In this document: positions 35,869 through 45,734 of the stretch, one piece after another
How the letters are laid out: each line of letters starts with the position of its first letter
Position numbering within the stretch: the first letter of the stretch is position 1
Assembly (NCBI RefSeq): GCF_910592395.1
Contig: NC_088313.1
Coordinates: 8,062,501-8,126,500 of the forward strand
Source: Lineus longissimus
Lineage: Eukaryota; Nemertea; Pilidiophora; Heteronemertea; Lineidae
Direction of reading: 5' to 3'
DNA: 64,000 nt
The notes under the pieces: generated by a model
Databases searched by the model: none
The model's input: the letters and a program-made list of their open reading frames with translations, nothing else
What the model was told of the DNA's origin: nothing
Translations under genes and position numbers: made by a program

Positions 35869-38800
35869 TCAACTTTTATAATGACCTAGAGCTAAGGTTG
35901 AAATACCATCGGCTTGAATCATCCTCTTATCATCCGCTGCATCTAATGCTACTTTGGTTACTTTTTCTGTTAAAAGTTGATGGTTTCGACTTCTAAAGAC
36001 TGTCATTTGTTTTTCAATGGGAATTTTTTCCAACAACACTTGTTTGTATTCTTCGAAAGTAATATCCTTGTCAATCACATTCTTCTTGACACCTTTGCAT
36101 TTCTTAATTTGTGTTTTATCAGTGACATAGGAATATAATTTAGACCTTAAACCTATAAATTCACTTATGACATGCCCTGCTTCTTCATCCTTAAATTTCC
36201 CAAGGACTTTTTTATTCGCGTCTGAAAATAGTGCATGATCTTTTGGAAAATTTGAAAAGTCAAATAATTCTGCATCTTCATGCAAGTCTTGGTACAGATC
36301 ATGGGTTTCGATATGGTAGACTAATGAGTCAGTATCTGTGTAGAGTAATTTTGCTTTGTGCCCATACTTTTTCATCATATGATTATAGTGAAAATTGTAC
36401 ATGTGTTGTTTGGATAGATCCAATATCGCTTGACCAATATAAATAGGTTTACACAGATAAATATCTGCTTTTTGACCTCTACCTCTAATGTGCAGGGGAT
36501 GTCTTGCCACTGGTCAAAATCCTTCATCCATTTGAAATGTTGATATGGTAGTTTTTGATCCATAGCTACTCCATACAAGTTATTCGCATCCAAGTAGGAA
36601 ATATAGCTTGTAGGTTGTTTTTCATCATAGTCTTTCAGGAGTGGATTATTTGCTTTGGCATAGCGATGAGTAGCCATACACATTCCTCCTCTAATTCCTT
36701 CTTCGAAAAACATATACATGTCAGAATCTGTTAAAAGTTCTAATTGAATGTTTGTCATTTTAAGCATCGCTTGCCATGATAATCCTGGTGAGGTATAAAA
36801 CCAGGCAGGATCTAATTTATAATGATTTAAACAGGTTGTTCTAAAGTTTTCTAGTATGTCTGCGAGTAATAGTACATCTGTTTCAAGATAAATTTTATGG
36901 TAATTTTGAAAGGTTTGACAGTTGAACGCTTTCCACACATGTTGTGCATGTGCATACTGTTTATCTGAAATTTTGGTATTGTTAAACTTTGAGTCAAATG
37001 CTTCAATTGGAGGTAATTCAGTCTGTTCAAATTTTTCGTATGAATCAACCCATTCATAAGGATATACTCCTTTTCTAGTTAAGAGGTCAAATTGTTCTCC
37101 TTTGTAATATTTTGACAGATATTTTTTCTCTGTGTTAGGTAAATTCTTAGCTAGATTTGCTAGTGATGACTGCATTAACCTATAAGAATCTAGGAAGCGA
37201 ATTTCAATGGACTTTTCATCTACATCAATAAATTTACTGAATGATATATAATTTTCAGAGTTTGACGCGATGACATTCAACCTTCCTTTCAGTTCTTTCA
37301 CAAATAAATGTGCATCATATCCTGAAAGGTTGTGAAAATAAACGGGGATAAAATTTGGTTAACTGGGTGTATTTTTAAACATATAATTTGATGCAAGCAT
37401 TGTACACAGTTCTTCAATTTTTTCTACAAAATGTGCTGCAATATTTACACCTTCATTTTCTTGCACATATGTATACATGCGATTTTTTTCCTTAATTTGT
37501 TCTTGATCAAATTGTACTAAAAACGAATAACTGTTTGGAATATGTTCATGGGATTGAATGGTTTTTTCTCCTAAATTTCTTTGTATGGGTTTTAAATAGG
37601 ATTCAAAATCTGCTATGATTATTATAGGATGTTTTACCATCGCATCAAATTTTTGAAATGCTAATGTATTTTTACCTTCTTTTGGCATGGATATATTTGA
37701 CATCTCATATTTTTTACAGTGTTCCACATGTTCTTGAAACCGTTTGTCACGAAGCTCCTTTGTACTTGCTGATACAACTTTCAAACATCTGTTACAAATT
37801 TTAATTTCTCCTTTATGTTTTGAATGAGATGCACTATCAAGTCTTGAAAAATGTTTAATCCATGCATAATGATAATTGGCATTATCAGAAATATCTTCTA
37901 TTTTTTCATTTTCTACCATGTCATCCTCCTGTTTGTAATAAAGCAGATTAATATATTTTTCATTCTCAACTATTTTATCTGAATTGTATACTGGTAAAAT
38001 AACAAGGAAAGGTTTTTTAGTTTCCTCCTTTAAAATATAGGAAAATACATTGATTGCAATCTCTGGATTATTTTTCTCAAAGATATCAATATCTTTATTT
38101 TTGACAGGATACTCAAGATCTTTGAACATGTGATCAAATTCAGGTCTGTTATAGTTTGAAACGCGTTCTGCGTTTTTCTCCAAGTTTAAAAGAGCTGATT
38201 CAACTGCATACCTAAAACACTTCTGATCTTGATTTTTAACATTAATGACCGCTTTTTTAGCCTTGATTTGAGTTGGAAGCTCAATATAGCTCGAACCTCC
38301 GAGCGGTTGGTACTTGACAGTGTGGACATCTAATTTAGTGATTTCTACAAATTTCCAATTACTTCCTTTTTGAATGAGATTTTTCAACTCTTTTAACATA
38401 TCTTCAATCATTTGTGGATAGTTTAGGTCTTTTTTGTAACCTATGATATGTCGTGATCTTAATTCAAATTCTTGTTCTTGGCCTTTACGTTTCATTAAAA
38501 TGTGTAAAATAATGGTAATTTTTAAACTGCTCTTCTGTGATTCTTCCTTAATTTTATCTTGTAAGGTAGTTTCAACTTTCTCAAGAAACGGCTGTATCCC
38601 AATTTTAGGCAAACCCATCATTCTATAGTGGTTTGCAAAACCCTTGAAGGCTGACTTGTAAATTTTCAACTCTTTAAACCCTTCATGCTGTTCAATGAGA
38701 TGTTCAAGGAAAGCTTTTTTCATATTGGTTTTTACTTCAATACCAATTTCTTTCGCTTTTTGAATGAGATCAGATTTTAAAATACGTTTAATTGGAGGTG

Positions 38801-39188
38801 TACTTAAAAGTTCTTTCAATTTTTCTATGGATAGATGGTGGTAATTACGATACCCACCTGCTTTCGCTTGTGCTAGTAAAAGTTGTTTGATGGATAATTT
38901 TAGTTTGACTGGTTTAGGTTGAATGTCTTGAACATTTATGTTCTCTAACATTTCATTCAGTTTTTCTTGAGGGATTTTTCTGTTATTTTTAATTCCAACT
39001 CGTTGGGCCAATACTCTCTTTTCAATTTGTGAGAGTTGTGAGATAGGTTTTTCAATCTTCACTTCCTCAATTGTTTGAAGTTTTTCTAACAAAACAGCTC
39101 TTGACAAAGAACCATAATTTTTAACTTTGTGTCTTAAAGCTAGAACCTTTAGCTCATCTGTCGACAAATCAAAATTGTTAACAGGCAT
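35869..39188 (-). pseudogene. Protein-primed type B DNA polymerase, decayed
   Basis: Read as three frames (39188-37359, 37301-36375, 36510-35869). The N-terminus holds about four SAP-like repeats (such as LSTDELKVLALRHKVKNYGS and LSIKQLLLAQAKAGGYRNYH). Next come a Cys/His finger (CNRCLKVV with HVEHCKKY) and the exonuclease motif IIADFESYL. The second frame opens with FHNLSGYDAHLFVKEL and later has the palm motif SYLDANNLYGVAM. The third has LLYTDTDSLVYHI (catalytic YxDTDS) and ends TLALGHYKS. Two segments normally present are missing at the frame junctions: a Cys/His cluster near 37300-37360, and the part carrying motif B (K-x3-NSxYG) near 36500. The enzyme must be inactive. The role in the parent element would be replication primed by a terminal protein. 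Confidence 0.88.
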
Positions 39189-39304
39189 TGTGTTTATTTA
39201 GAAGAAAAAAATTTTAATTAGATTATGTTTGTTTGAGTATTTTTCACATAATTTATTTTAACTTTTATAGCTACCTACAGAATAGCTATAAAAAATAAAA
39301 ACAT

Positions 39305-39385
39305 ATGTCTCCTGTTAACAATTCAAAGTTTTCAACCAACGAACTGAAAGTGTTAGCTTTCAAAATGATAAATTTTAGCTTCTAG
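39305..39385 (+). pseudogene. Inverted remnant of a polymerase-like N-terminus
   Basis: The plus strand codes MSPVNNSKFSTNELKVLAFK before a stop. This matches the polymerase N-terminus on the opposite strand (MPVNNFDLSTDELKVLALRH), 117 bases away. The two starts face away from each other across a spacer with a TTTATAGCTA/TAGCTATAAA hairpin (about 39262-39292). It is either a remnant of a second SAP-domain gene or of an inverted duplication. Confidence 0.6.
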
Positions 39386-39473
39386 CATAATCCTCACTTG
39401 AGCAAAAATGATAGAAGCAGGGATTATCACACCCATGAGAATTTTAAAATCATCATGGAGGTGATCATTTATT

Positions 39474-39982
39474 TTAAATTTCTTCAAGAAATTCTGCTGC
39501 TAAAGATACATTTTGATAGTAAAGTTCATAGTCAATTTTATTCCATTTCCTCATGTTTTCTTGTTTCGTAAGGTCGTAAATTTCTCCAGTTCCAACATAG
39601 CATAAGTTCTTCTTCATAAATATGGTCAAAATGTGATTTTGGAAGAATATGGTCAATTTCCCAATAGTCACCATAGTTAGACCATGTTATATTGTCATCA
39701 AATTGAAATTCAATCCACTTGTATAATCCTTCTAAAGAACAACCTAAATATTTTTCTAATTTAGATTTTTTATATTTTTTAACGAAGACATTTGCTTAAT
39801 AATGTTGAAAGTTTGCATGATATTTTAAAAGATTCATTGTTGAGCTTTTTATATTTAAGATATTTGTAATAACATGGTTTACATCTGTATTTTCTTCCAC
39901 ATTTACATTTTTTATCTTTTTTAAACTCGTCTAATAATTTTTCTTCAAAACAATTTTTACAATCGCGTACAAGAAATTCCAT
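39474..39982 (-). pseudogene. HNH endonuclease with N-terminal zinc ribbon, two frameshifts
   Basis: The first frame (39982-39779) gives CKNCFEEKLLDEFKKDKKC and CGRKYRCKPCYYKY, a four-Cys ribbon often found before HNH or GIY-YIG domains in phages and large viruses. A shift near 39785 opens a second frame with KYLGCSLEGLYKWIE and then YWEIDHILPKSHFD, the HNH core (H of DHI), followed by LCWNWRNLRPYETRKH. A second shift near 39540 leads to the last residues. Known: HNH proteins of this type are homing-like nucleases of bacteriophages, giant viruses and virophages. It lies between polymerase and the divergent promoter region and reads the same way as the polymerase. It is inactive as it stands. 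Confidence 0.8.
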
Positions 39983-40031
39983 CTTATATACAGAGTAAAA
40001 ATTTTTTATTAGATAGTGTAATTCCGTTTGG

Positions 40032-40376
40032 TTATTTTTTTAATAATAAATTAAGCCTATCAGAATGATAATCCTTTCTAATCACATCCAGCGCTTGTTT
40101 ATTCTCTTTTATTTTTTCCACATAGACAAGTTTTAACATCATTTCTTTTGACCGTTTAACGGGAGGGTGTTCAAACACAATAGAAGACGTAATCCGTTGT
40201 ACAAATAGACGATGATCCTCTACCATTTCAAAAGGTGTATCGTCATAGAATAAATAAGGTTGCTTTATTTTAACATGGGAAGGAATGTTCCCAAACGCTA
40301 ATTGTTCAAATAGACTTTTCCATTTGAAATGTTGAGTATACTTACAACAAAATAAAAAATAATCATGTATTATCAT
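40032..40376 (-). CDS. Unknown protein of PolB element, 114 residues
   Basis: An intact frame starting MIIHDYFLFCCKYTQHFKWK and ending in a basic tail (DRLNLLLKK). It begins only ten bases from the AT repeat at 40386 and is the first gene leftward from that divergent region. I see no motif that assigns a function. The Phe/Tyr/Lys-rich N-terminus and intact state suggest a real small gene. Confidence 0.5.
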   Translation of the reverse strand: MIIHDYFLFCCKYTQHFKWKSLFEQLAFGNIPSHVKIKQPYLFYDDTPFEMVEDHRLFVQRITSSIVFEHPPVKRSKEMMLKLVYVEKIKENKQALDVIRKDYHSDRLNLLLKK

Positions 40377-40385
40377 TTTTTATAT

Positions 40386-40585
40386 TAATGATAATCTCTT
40401 GAAATAATGATAATAATTTGATAATAATTTGATAATAATTTGATAATAATTTGATAATAATTTGACAATAATTATGATAATAATTTGACAATAATTATGA
40501 TAATAATTTGACAATAATTATGATAATCTCTTAAATAATTATGATAATAATTTGATAATAATTTGATAATAATTTGATAATTTAT
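40386..40585. repeat. AT-rich repeat between divergent gene arrays
   Basis: About sixteen degenerate copies of TTTGATAATAA, alternating in the middle with TTTGACAATAATTATGATAA. It separates the first leftward gene (start 40376) from the first rightward gene (start 40599). It is a candidate bidirectional promoter or replication-related site, which is inference from position. Confidence 0.85.
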
Positions 40586-40598
40586 TTCTATCAAATAA

Positions 40599-40918
40599 AT
40601 GAGTGATGATCATGAAAAAGTAAAAGAAATTACTACAAAAGATAAACCAAAGGATCCTAAAAAAGTAGCCTGGGGGAAAAAATTAGGTGAAATGAACAAG
40701 AACCGTAAAAAATTAAAGTACAAGAAGAATTGCAAGAAACTTCAACTCCTAGTCCAACCGTTGGTACAACCTATTATTTTATACTCCTTATTGGAGGAGT
40801 TGGTTTAGCAACCTATGTATGGTATACAAGCGCTTCCATAGGGAAAAATTCAAAATCTGACGTGGAACAACCTATTAAAGAAAAACAAACAAAGTCTAAA
40901 TCTAAATTAGAAATTTAA
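40599..40918 (+). pseudogene. Small membrane protein of PolB element, frameshifted
   Basis: The N-terminal frame is basic (TKDKPKDPKKVAWGKKLGEM). A one-base shift around 40715-40730 leads to a frame with one hydrophobic segment (YYFILLIGGVGLATYVWY) and a Lys-rich tail. Together they would make a small single-pass membrane protein with a basic N-terminus. The ATG overlaps an AATAAA (40594-40599). Function unknown. Confidence 0.55.
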
Positions 40919-40936
40919 TTTTTTTCTGTTAAATAA

Positions 40937-41176
40937 ATGAGTACCAGTATGGACACGAAAAATATTGGTAACAGGATCTATCACGCTGCTGTTTTAACAG
41001 CTTTAACTGTTGGCTATGGATTAGCTGCAAAGAAACTACTAAAATCAAATATTGGAGATCCAAGTAAACCAGACCTTATGGAAGCTGTTAAGCTCACTGG
41101 TGCAGTGACACTTGCTATTATTACAAAAGGGTATCTTGAGAAAAATAGGAATTTACCAAAGGATATCACAAATTAA
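40937..41176 (+). CDS. Small membrane protein of PolB element, 79 residues
   Basis: Intact. Two hydrophobic segments, YHAAVLTALTVGYGLAAKKL and KLTGAVTLAIITKGYL, are joined by a short polar stretch. The ATG overlaps an AATAAA (40932-40937), 19 bases after the previous stop. It resembles small virion or membrane proteins in layout only. No family is assigned from sequence alone. Confidence 0.6.
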   Translation: MSTSMDTKNIGNRIYHAAVLTALTVGYGLAAKKLLKSNIGDPSKPDLMEAVKLTGAVTLAIITKGYLEKNRNLPKDITN

Positions 41177-41203
41177 AAAAATTTAAAATAAAATAAAACG
41201 AAT

Positions 41204-41615
41204 ATGGCTGGAATGATATTAACAACAATGTTTGGTGCTGTAGCTAATGCAACTGCTTTCGTTGGTGGTTCTGCCTTATTTCATGCATTTGATAAACAGA
41301 ATGCTGCAGATGAACGAAAGCGTCATGATTTAGCATAAGAAATTGATTTAGCATAAAAAATTACAAAAACAATCTGCAACATGGTCCCAGAATAGGATAA
41401 AACACCTAGATTTCCTTGCAGAACAACAACAGAAACAACATCAAGCAAAATCACACATGTTAGATATGGAAGATTCTATCCGCTATTACGACAGCATCCA
41501 TCCTGAACCTACTTTAAACCACTTTTATACGCCTAGTGAATCTCAGAAAAAGTATGAACAAATGTACATTGCAGGTAGTGTGGTGGGATCTGCGGTGTTA
41601 TCAAAATTTCTTTAA
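41204..41615 (+). pseudogene. PolB element protein with N-terminal hydrophobic helix, broken
   Basis: Starts MAGMILTTMFGAVANATAFV, a hydrophobic segment, then a charged stretch to RKRHDLA. There a short tandem duplication (GATTTAGCATAAGAAATT and GATTTAGCATAAAAAATT, 41325-41360) adds stops. The original frame can be followed after it through QNRIKHLDFLAEQQQKQHQ, LNHFYTPSESQKKYEQ and a C-terminal hydrophobic segment to the TAA at 41613-41615. Probably a coiled-coil protein with membrane segments at both ends. Function unknown. Confidence 0.55.
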
Positions 41616-41620
41616 AATAA

Positions 41621-43120
41621 ATGAGTGATGACGTGGTATTTGAAAATCCTGCCTATGAGGCTGATTTAGGAGATGGTATGGGTGATTATTATGATGCACA
41701 AGCAGCGAATGATGATATTCTTAGAGAGGAATTGGCTGGAGATCAACAAGCAGCGAATGATGATACTCTTAGGAAAGAATTGTCTGGAGATAAACCATCT
41801 GGAGATGTGCCACGACCTCCAAGAAAAGCTTTAGAGATAGCTAAAGCAGACATTGATGCAAAAGAAAAATTTTTAAAGGAATTTATGCGTATAAATAACT
41901 TAAAATTAAGGGAGGGGAAGTCTATGGACGAACTGCGTTACAAACTGAAAATTGATGAAAACAGGGATATATTTTATAATTCATCACAAAGGACAAGCGT
42001 TTGACTAACAAAATATAGTAGTAAAGAACCTTTTAAATTTTCATCTGTAAAAGGAACAGGAACAGCAGAATTCACAAAATTTTTTACAAAAAATGATGTG
42101 GGAGAAACTCCAATGCGCGAAAATGTGGGAAAACAACAGGTGGAAGACGATTGTTTCCCGAAGAAGGGGCAAGTTCTAGTACACCTATTCCTCTGGAACC
42201 TGAAGTTATCGATACTTCTGAAGACAGCAACCTTGTACAAGACACCAATCTTGATACAAATGAAACAAAGTTTGTTGATGTTGACCCTAATGATGTTGAT
42301 GACATTCAAGAGACCACTTTAAATTCAAACGAACCTATAACAACAAAGAATTCTAAATTTGATGAGATCATAGACTATTTCAGAAGACAGTTTAAATCTA
42401 TTAAAAGAAAAATATAGTCGGTCACGTGACAGAATAAAAGATAAAATAAACACACTAAGACAAAATGATGATCTTGAAATGATGCCTTTAATTGAGCATG
42501 AAGAACAAAATCTTAGAGAAATTGATGAAGCAGAATCCGATGAAGTGACTAATTTGAATGAAAGAAGTAAAAAACATTTTAAACAATTGGTTGAAAATTT
42601 TCGTGATACAGTCAATGATGCAAAAGAATCCTTAGGAGACCGATTAAAAGCTTTATTCAAATTGAAGGGCTTTAAACTTGCTACTATTGTTACTGCTGTT
42701 ATTTTAACTTTATCTGCCATTGGTGCAAGTTTCGTGTATGGTAAAGGCTCTTTAGTAAAACCAAGTGGACCTTCTAAGCCAGGACCAGTTACACCTGGAC
42801 CTGGACCTGATACACCCAGTAAACCTATAGGACCTGGAAAACCAGATACACCTAGTACAACTAATAAAATTACGCAAAGTCTGATAAAATTTAAAAATTG
42901 GTTACTTTCCTTAGGTTCAAAAGCTCTAGCAGCACTCCCTGGAATTCTAGGAACCATTGTATCCACTCTCTTAAAAGCAGCTGCAGGTGTGGTAGGATTT
43001 TTAGCGGAACATGTGATTATAGCTGTCGCTGTCACGATTTTAGTTGTGATTCAAATTGTAGTGAATAATGCAGGAACAATTAAAAATAAAGCAAAAAAAA
43101 TTTCTTCTAAAATAAAGTGA
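41621..43120 (+). pseudogene. Large membrane-associated protein of PolB element, several frameshifts
   Basis: A set of overlapping frames that appears to be one gene of about 500 codons. It has an acidic N-terminus (MSDDVVFENPAYEADLGDGM) with an imperfect internal repeat around DILREELAGDQQAANDD and DTLRKELSGDKPS, helical and acidic middle parts, and a final frame (42479-43120) with two hydrophobic regions. Those are KLATIVTAVILTLSAIGASF and the longer LPGILGTIVSTLLKAAAGVV with HVIIAVAVTILVVIQIVV, separated by a Pro/Gly/Ser/Thr-rich linker. At least three shifts interrupt it (about 42000, 42150 and 42415-42480). The ATG overlaps AATAAA (41616-41621). The Pro-rich linker between membrane segments is unusual. 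Function unknown. Confidence 0.55.
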
Positions 43121-43830
43121 TGACGACGAGTGCAGCGAGTATGAATCTACGCTTTCATGGAACAAAGAGACAACCCTTAAGGACAAGTATTAATCAGTAT
43201 AAAACAGTTCGTGTCGCAAACGCTATTATTCCTACAACTTATTTTAATATTTCAAGGTTCGAGAAGAATAACTATTTACAATTTGCAGAGTTGGCCCCAG
43301 GTAATACTTTTAGAAATGAGGGTTCTGTTTATATTTCTGAGGGACTTTATAGCATTGACTCTTATATCAAAGCGCTACAACATGCACTGAAGAAAAAAGG
43401 ACATCAGAACAAGATGATGATCACTTATTTGGAAAACGAAGGTAAAATTGTGATAAAAGTGAAGCCTCCTTTTATAGTGTGGATCCATAAGGAATTACGC
43501 ACCTTATTGTGAATTAGGTTGGAAGATGCGCGTATTATCAACACAGTGAAAGGAGGAGACCCTTGTCAATTTTTACCCCATCAAGAATATCGTATTTGTT
43601 GTAATATTGTGGATGATGGTAAAAATTTTTTAGATGGTGTTCCTTCTGATATTATTTCCACCTTTGTCGTGAAAGGAAAAAATTATGGGGATCTTGTGGA
43701 ATACAGTTCATTACAAAAAGCCATGATTCAAGATTATGATTTTTCCTATGTCGAAATTGACATCAAAAATCAGCACAATGAATCCATTGAATTTAAAACC
43801 CTGTGTACTGTAGATTTACTGTTAGAATAA
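43120..43830 (+). pseudogene. PolB element structural-type protein, one in-frame TGA
   Basis: The ATG (43120-43122) overlaps the stop of the preceding gene by one base (TGATG). N-terminus MTTSAASMNLRFHGTKRQPL, then VANAIIPTTYFNISRFEKNN and FAELAPGNTFRNEGSVYISE. A TGA at 43510-43512 interrupts the frame, which then continues as DARIINTVKGGDPCQFLPH to CTVDLLLE. The total would be about 236 codons. The beta-rich pattern and the place in a late-type array suggest a virion or structural protein (inference). The N-terminal nucleotide motif is shared with the gene ending at 35844. Confidence 0.55.
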
Positions 43831-43834
43831 AAGG

Positions 43835-44293
43835 ATGGATGTCTTAGATTCCATCCCCGAACAGGATGAATTTCGTTTTGAGCAGATTGAGCAGATCAAG
43901 TCAGACTTACAACAAAAAATTGGAAGACGACGTAAACTGTATAAAAATTATAAAAAAATTTCAAATATCATTCATTGGTTAGAAACTAGCTTTTTTATCG
44001 CAGGAGCAGGAATCGCTTCGATTGGCGCAGGTGGTGTTATTACCAATATTGTTACTTTACCTATCGCTGTTGTTTGTACTATGTTAGGCACAACAGGTAA
44101 AATTGTTGTTCCACAATTAAGGAAAAAAATGAAAAAACATAAAACAATCTGGATCCACACACAAGATCATTTAAACGATGTGAATAATTTACTCTCACAC
44201 GCGATTACGAATGAGCATATCTCTGCGAGTGAGTTTGACCTTATTATTCAGACATATAAAAAATCCAATAAAGTTACAGAGAATCTGAAATAA
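43835..44293 (+). CDS. Two-helix membrane protein of PolB element, 152 residues
   Basis: Intact. An N-terminal charged helix (EQIEQIKSDLQQKIGRRRKL) is followed by two hydrophobic segments, WLETSFFIAGAGIASIGAGG and TNIVTLPIAVVCTMLG. A basic stretch (PQLRKKMKKHKTIW) and a second charged helix (HITNEHISASEFDLII-like region) follow. It starts five bases after the previous stop. Such helix-TM-TM-helix proteins recur in marine-invertebrate repeats of this type. The function is unknown, with pore or membrane remodelling possible. Confidence 0.6.
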   Translation: MDVLDSIPEQDEFRFEQIEQIKSDLQQKIGRRRKLYKNYKKISNIIHWLETSFFIAGAGIASIGAGGVITNIVTLPIAVVCTMLGTTGKIVVPQLRKKMKKHKTIWIHTQDHLNDVNNLLSHAITNEHISASEFDLIIQTYKKSNKVTENLK

Positions 44294-44394
44294 CTTGACT
44301 TTCATCGGTGATTAACTGTTTGGGCTATTTTAGCGAGTCAGACTAAAGTAATGAGGTAACTTTATAAGAAGGTGACACTTCTTATAAAATTATA

Positions 44395-45681
44395 CCTCTT
44401 CAGGTTGTCGGAGTACTCAAGTACACCGGCAGCGTTAACACATTTGACTGCATGTTGGCACTCCATCAGGAAGATCCCGTATTCATCTAATGACCTAGCA
44501 TGATCGACCTTTATGCTAGGCCAGTTGAGCGCCCTCTTTATGTATGCCGCTGCCACCACCTCAGGGTCACCATATCGTGCCTCGAATTCCTTCCAGATGG
44601 CCGCGTAGCCAAGGTAACCTTCTAAATGGGCATACCCAACAACGATCTTGTGGGCCTCCCTAGTAGTAAACTGCTCTAAATAGTTTAGCCTCTCATCGTC
44701 AGAGTCCGTGTAGGCCACTATTCTGGCCCTAAACTGGCACTGAAACCGCCTAAATTCGATAGGGGTACCACTAAACTTGGCAATGTCACACTGCGGCTTT
44801 TTTAGTTCCTTCGCAACTGCAAAGATGGCAGCACCATCAGACACAACGCTTGTCGGCACCGGCTGTGCTGGCAAGAACGGCTGACTTAGCGGGTCCAAAG
44901 TAATGCCCTGCTTGGCAACAGAGGTTGCAACTACAGGTTCTACCGGCATCTCAATGTCTCGATTTGTAGGGATGTCTTTCACGATAGGGAGTTTGCCCCT
45001 TTGTGATGTCCTTGATGGACAAGATCTTGTCTCGAACTCTTCTAATATTTTTGCCTTAGCATCCGCCACGGCAAGTTTTGTTTGCAAGTTCATCTCCTCC
45101 TCGCGAAGGGAGAGGTCCAATTTCGCACGTTCAAGCTCCTGTTTTTCCTTCAGGGAGGTCGCCTGAGCAAGAATTTCTGCCCTTTCTTGTTCGAGGCTTA
45201 TACGAAGTTCCTCAAGCTTTGCAGCCGTGGACGATACCTTGAACCCAACTTGCGACACGCTTTTATGCAAGCCTGATTCCTTGTCATGAAAAACGTTCTC
45301 CTCAGGTTCCTTTGGATCATTACTAAGGAGCCAATCCTCTGTCCTTTCCCTGAAGGACAAATATGCTTGGTTAGCATGCCTAAAGTTTAACTCCTCGACT
45401 CCTCGATCTTCGTCATTTAACAAAGTAAAATAATTCCCATGACACACGAGAAGGATCTCATATGCCTGGAGCCAGGAACCGTACTCTCTTCTAACTGGTA
45501 CAATGTCAGGTACACCCTCCTGCTCTGCTGACTCGATGCTAATAATCAAACTGTCCTGTATCAAATCAACCTTCCTCGTGGCGGAGGTCAGCGCCCGTAT
45601 GGCGCGATCCAATTCATACTCATGACCCTTGGCTGTCATGCTCCTAGCCCGACTGCTCCTCCTTGGCACATCCGGGTCCAT
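44395..45681 (-). pseudogene. BEL/Pao gag, cut by the PolB element
   Basis: The frame starts MDPDVPRRSSRARSMTAKGH and runs through a long coiled coil (LREEEMNLQTKLAVADAKAK) to the BEL gag core (FSGTPIEFRRFQCQFRARIV, LNYLEQFTTREAHKIVVGYA, WKEFEARYGDPEVVAAAYIK). It breaks off after VLEYSDNLKR at 44395, where the PolB element begins. The remaining ten codons of the frame are element sequence. The 3' remainder of gag and all of pol are not found on the other side of the PolB block. Known: gag forms the retrotransposon particle. Confidence 0.85.
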
Positions 45682-45734
45682 GATAATCGACGTAGATTCG
45701 TAAATAATGTAGGATTGCGAGTTGTTCCCAGCCG

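Larger units (their letters stand above)
35160..44394. mobile_element. PolB self-replicating element, right block
   Basis: AT-rich block of at least ten genes or remnants. Polymerase, HNH and two others are on the minus strand. Six compact genes are on the plus strand, diverging from an AT repeat at 40386-40585. The right edge is sharp: at 44395 it cuts the gag of a BEL/Pao element. Just inside that edge is a 10-bp hairpin (44362-44371 with 44378-44387). The left edge, next to the 24-bp minisatellite, is unclear. Known: Polintons/Mavericks and related viruses encode protein-primed PolB. I found no integrase, packaging ATPase or protease, so class membership is unproven. Confidence 0.75.

Noticed and set aside
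723-43512. Stop-codon reassignment or readthrough, because several genes have only one in-frame stop
   Set aside because: Stops include TAG and TGA, fall at unrelated positions, and occur with frameshifts. Ordinary decay is simpler.
35160-44394. Integrase, packaging ATPase or adenain-like protease of a canonical Polinton
   Set aside because: No HHCC/DDE integrase, Walker-type ATPase or protease motif was found in any frame of either block.
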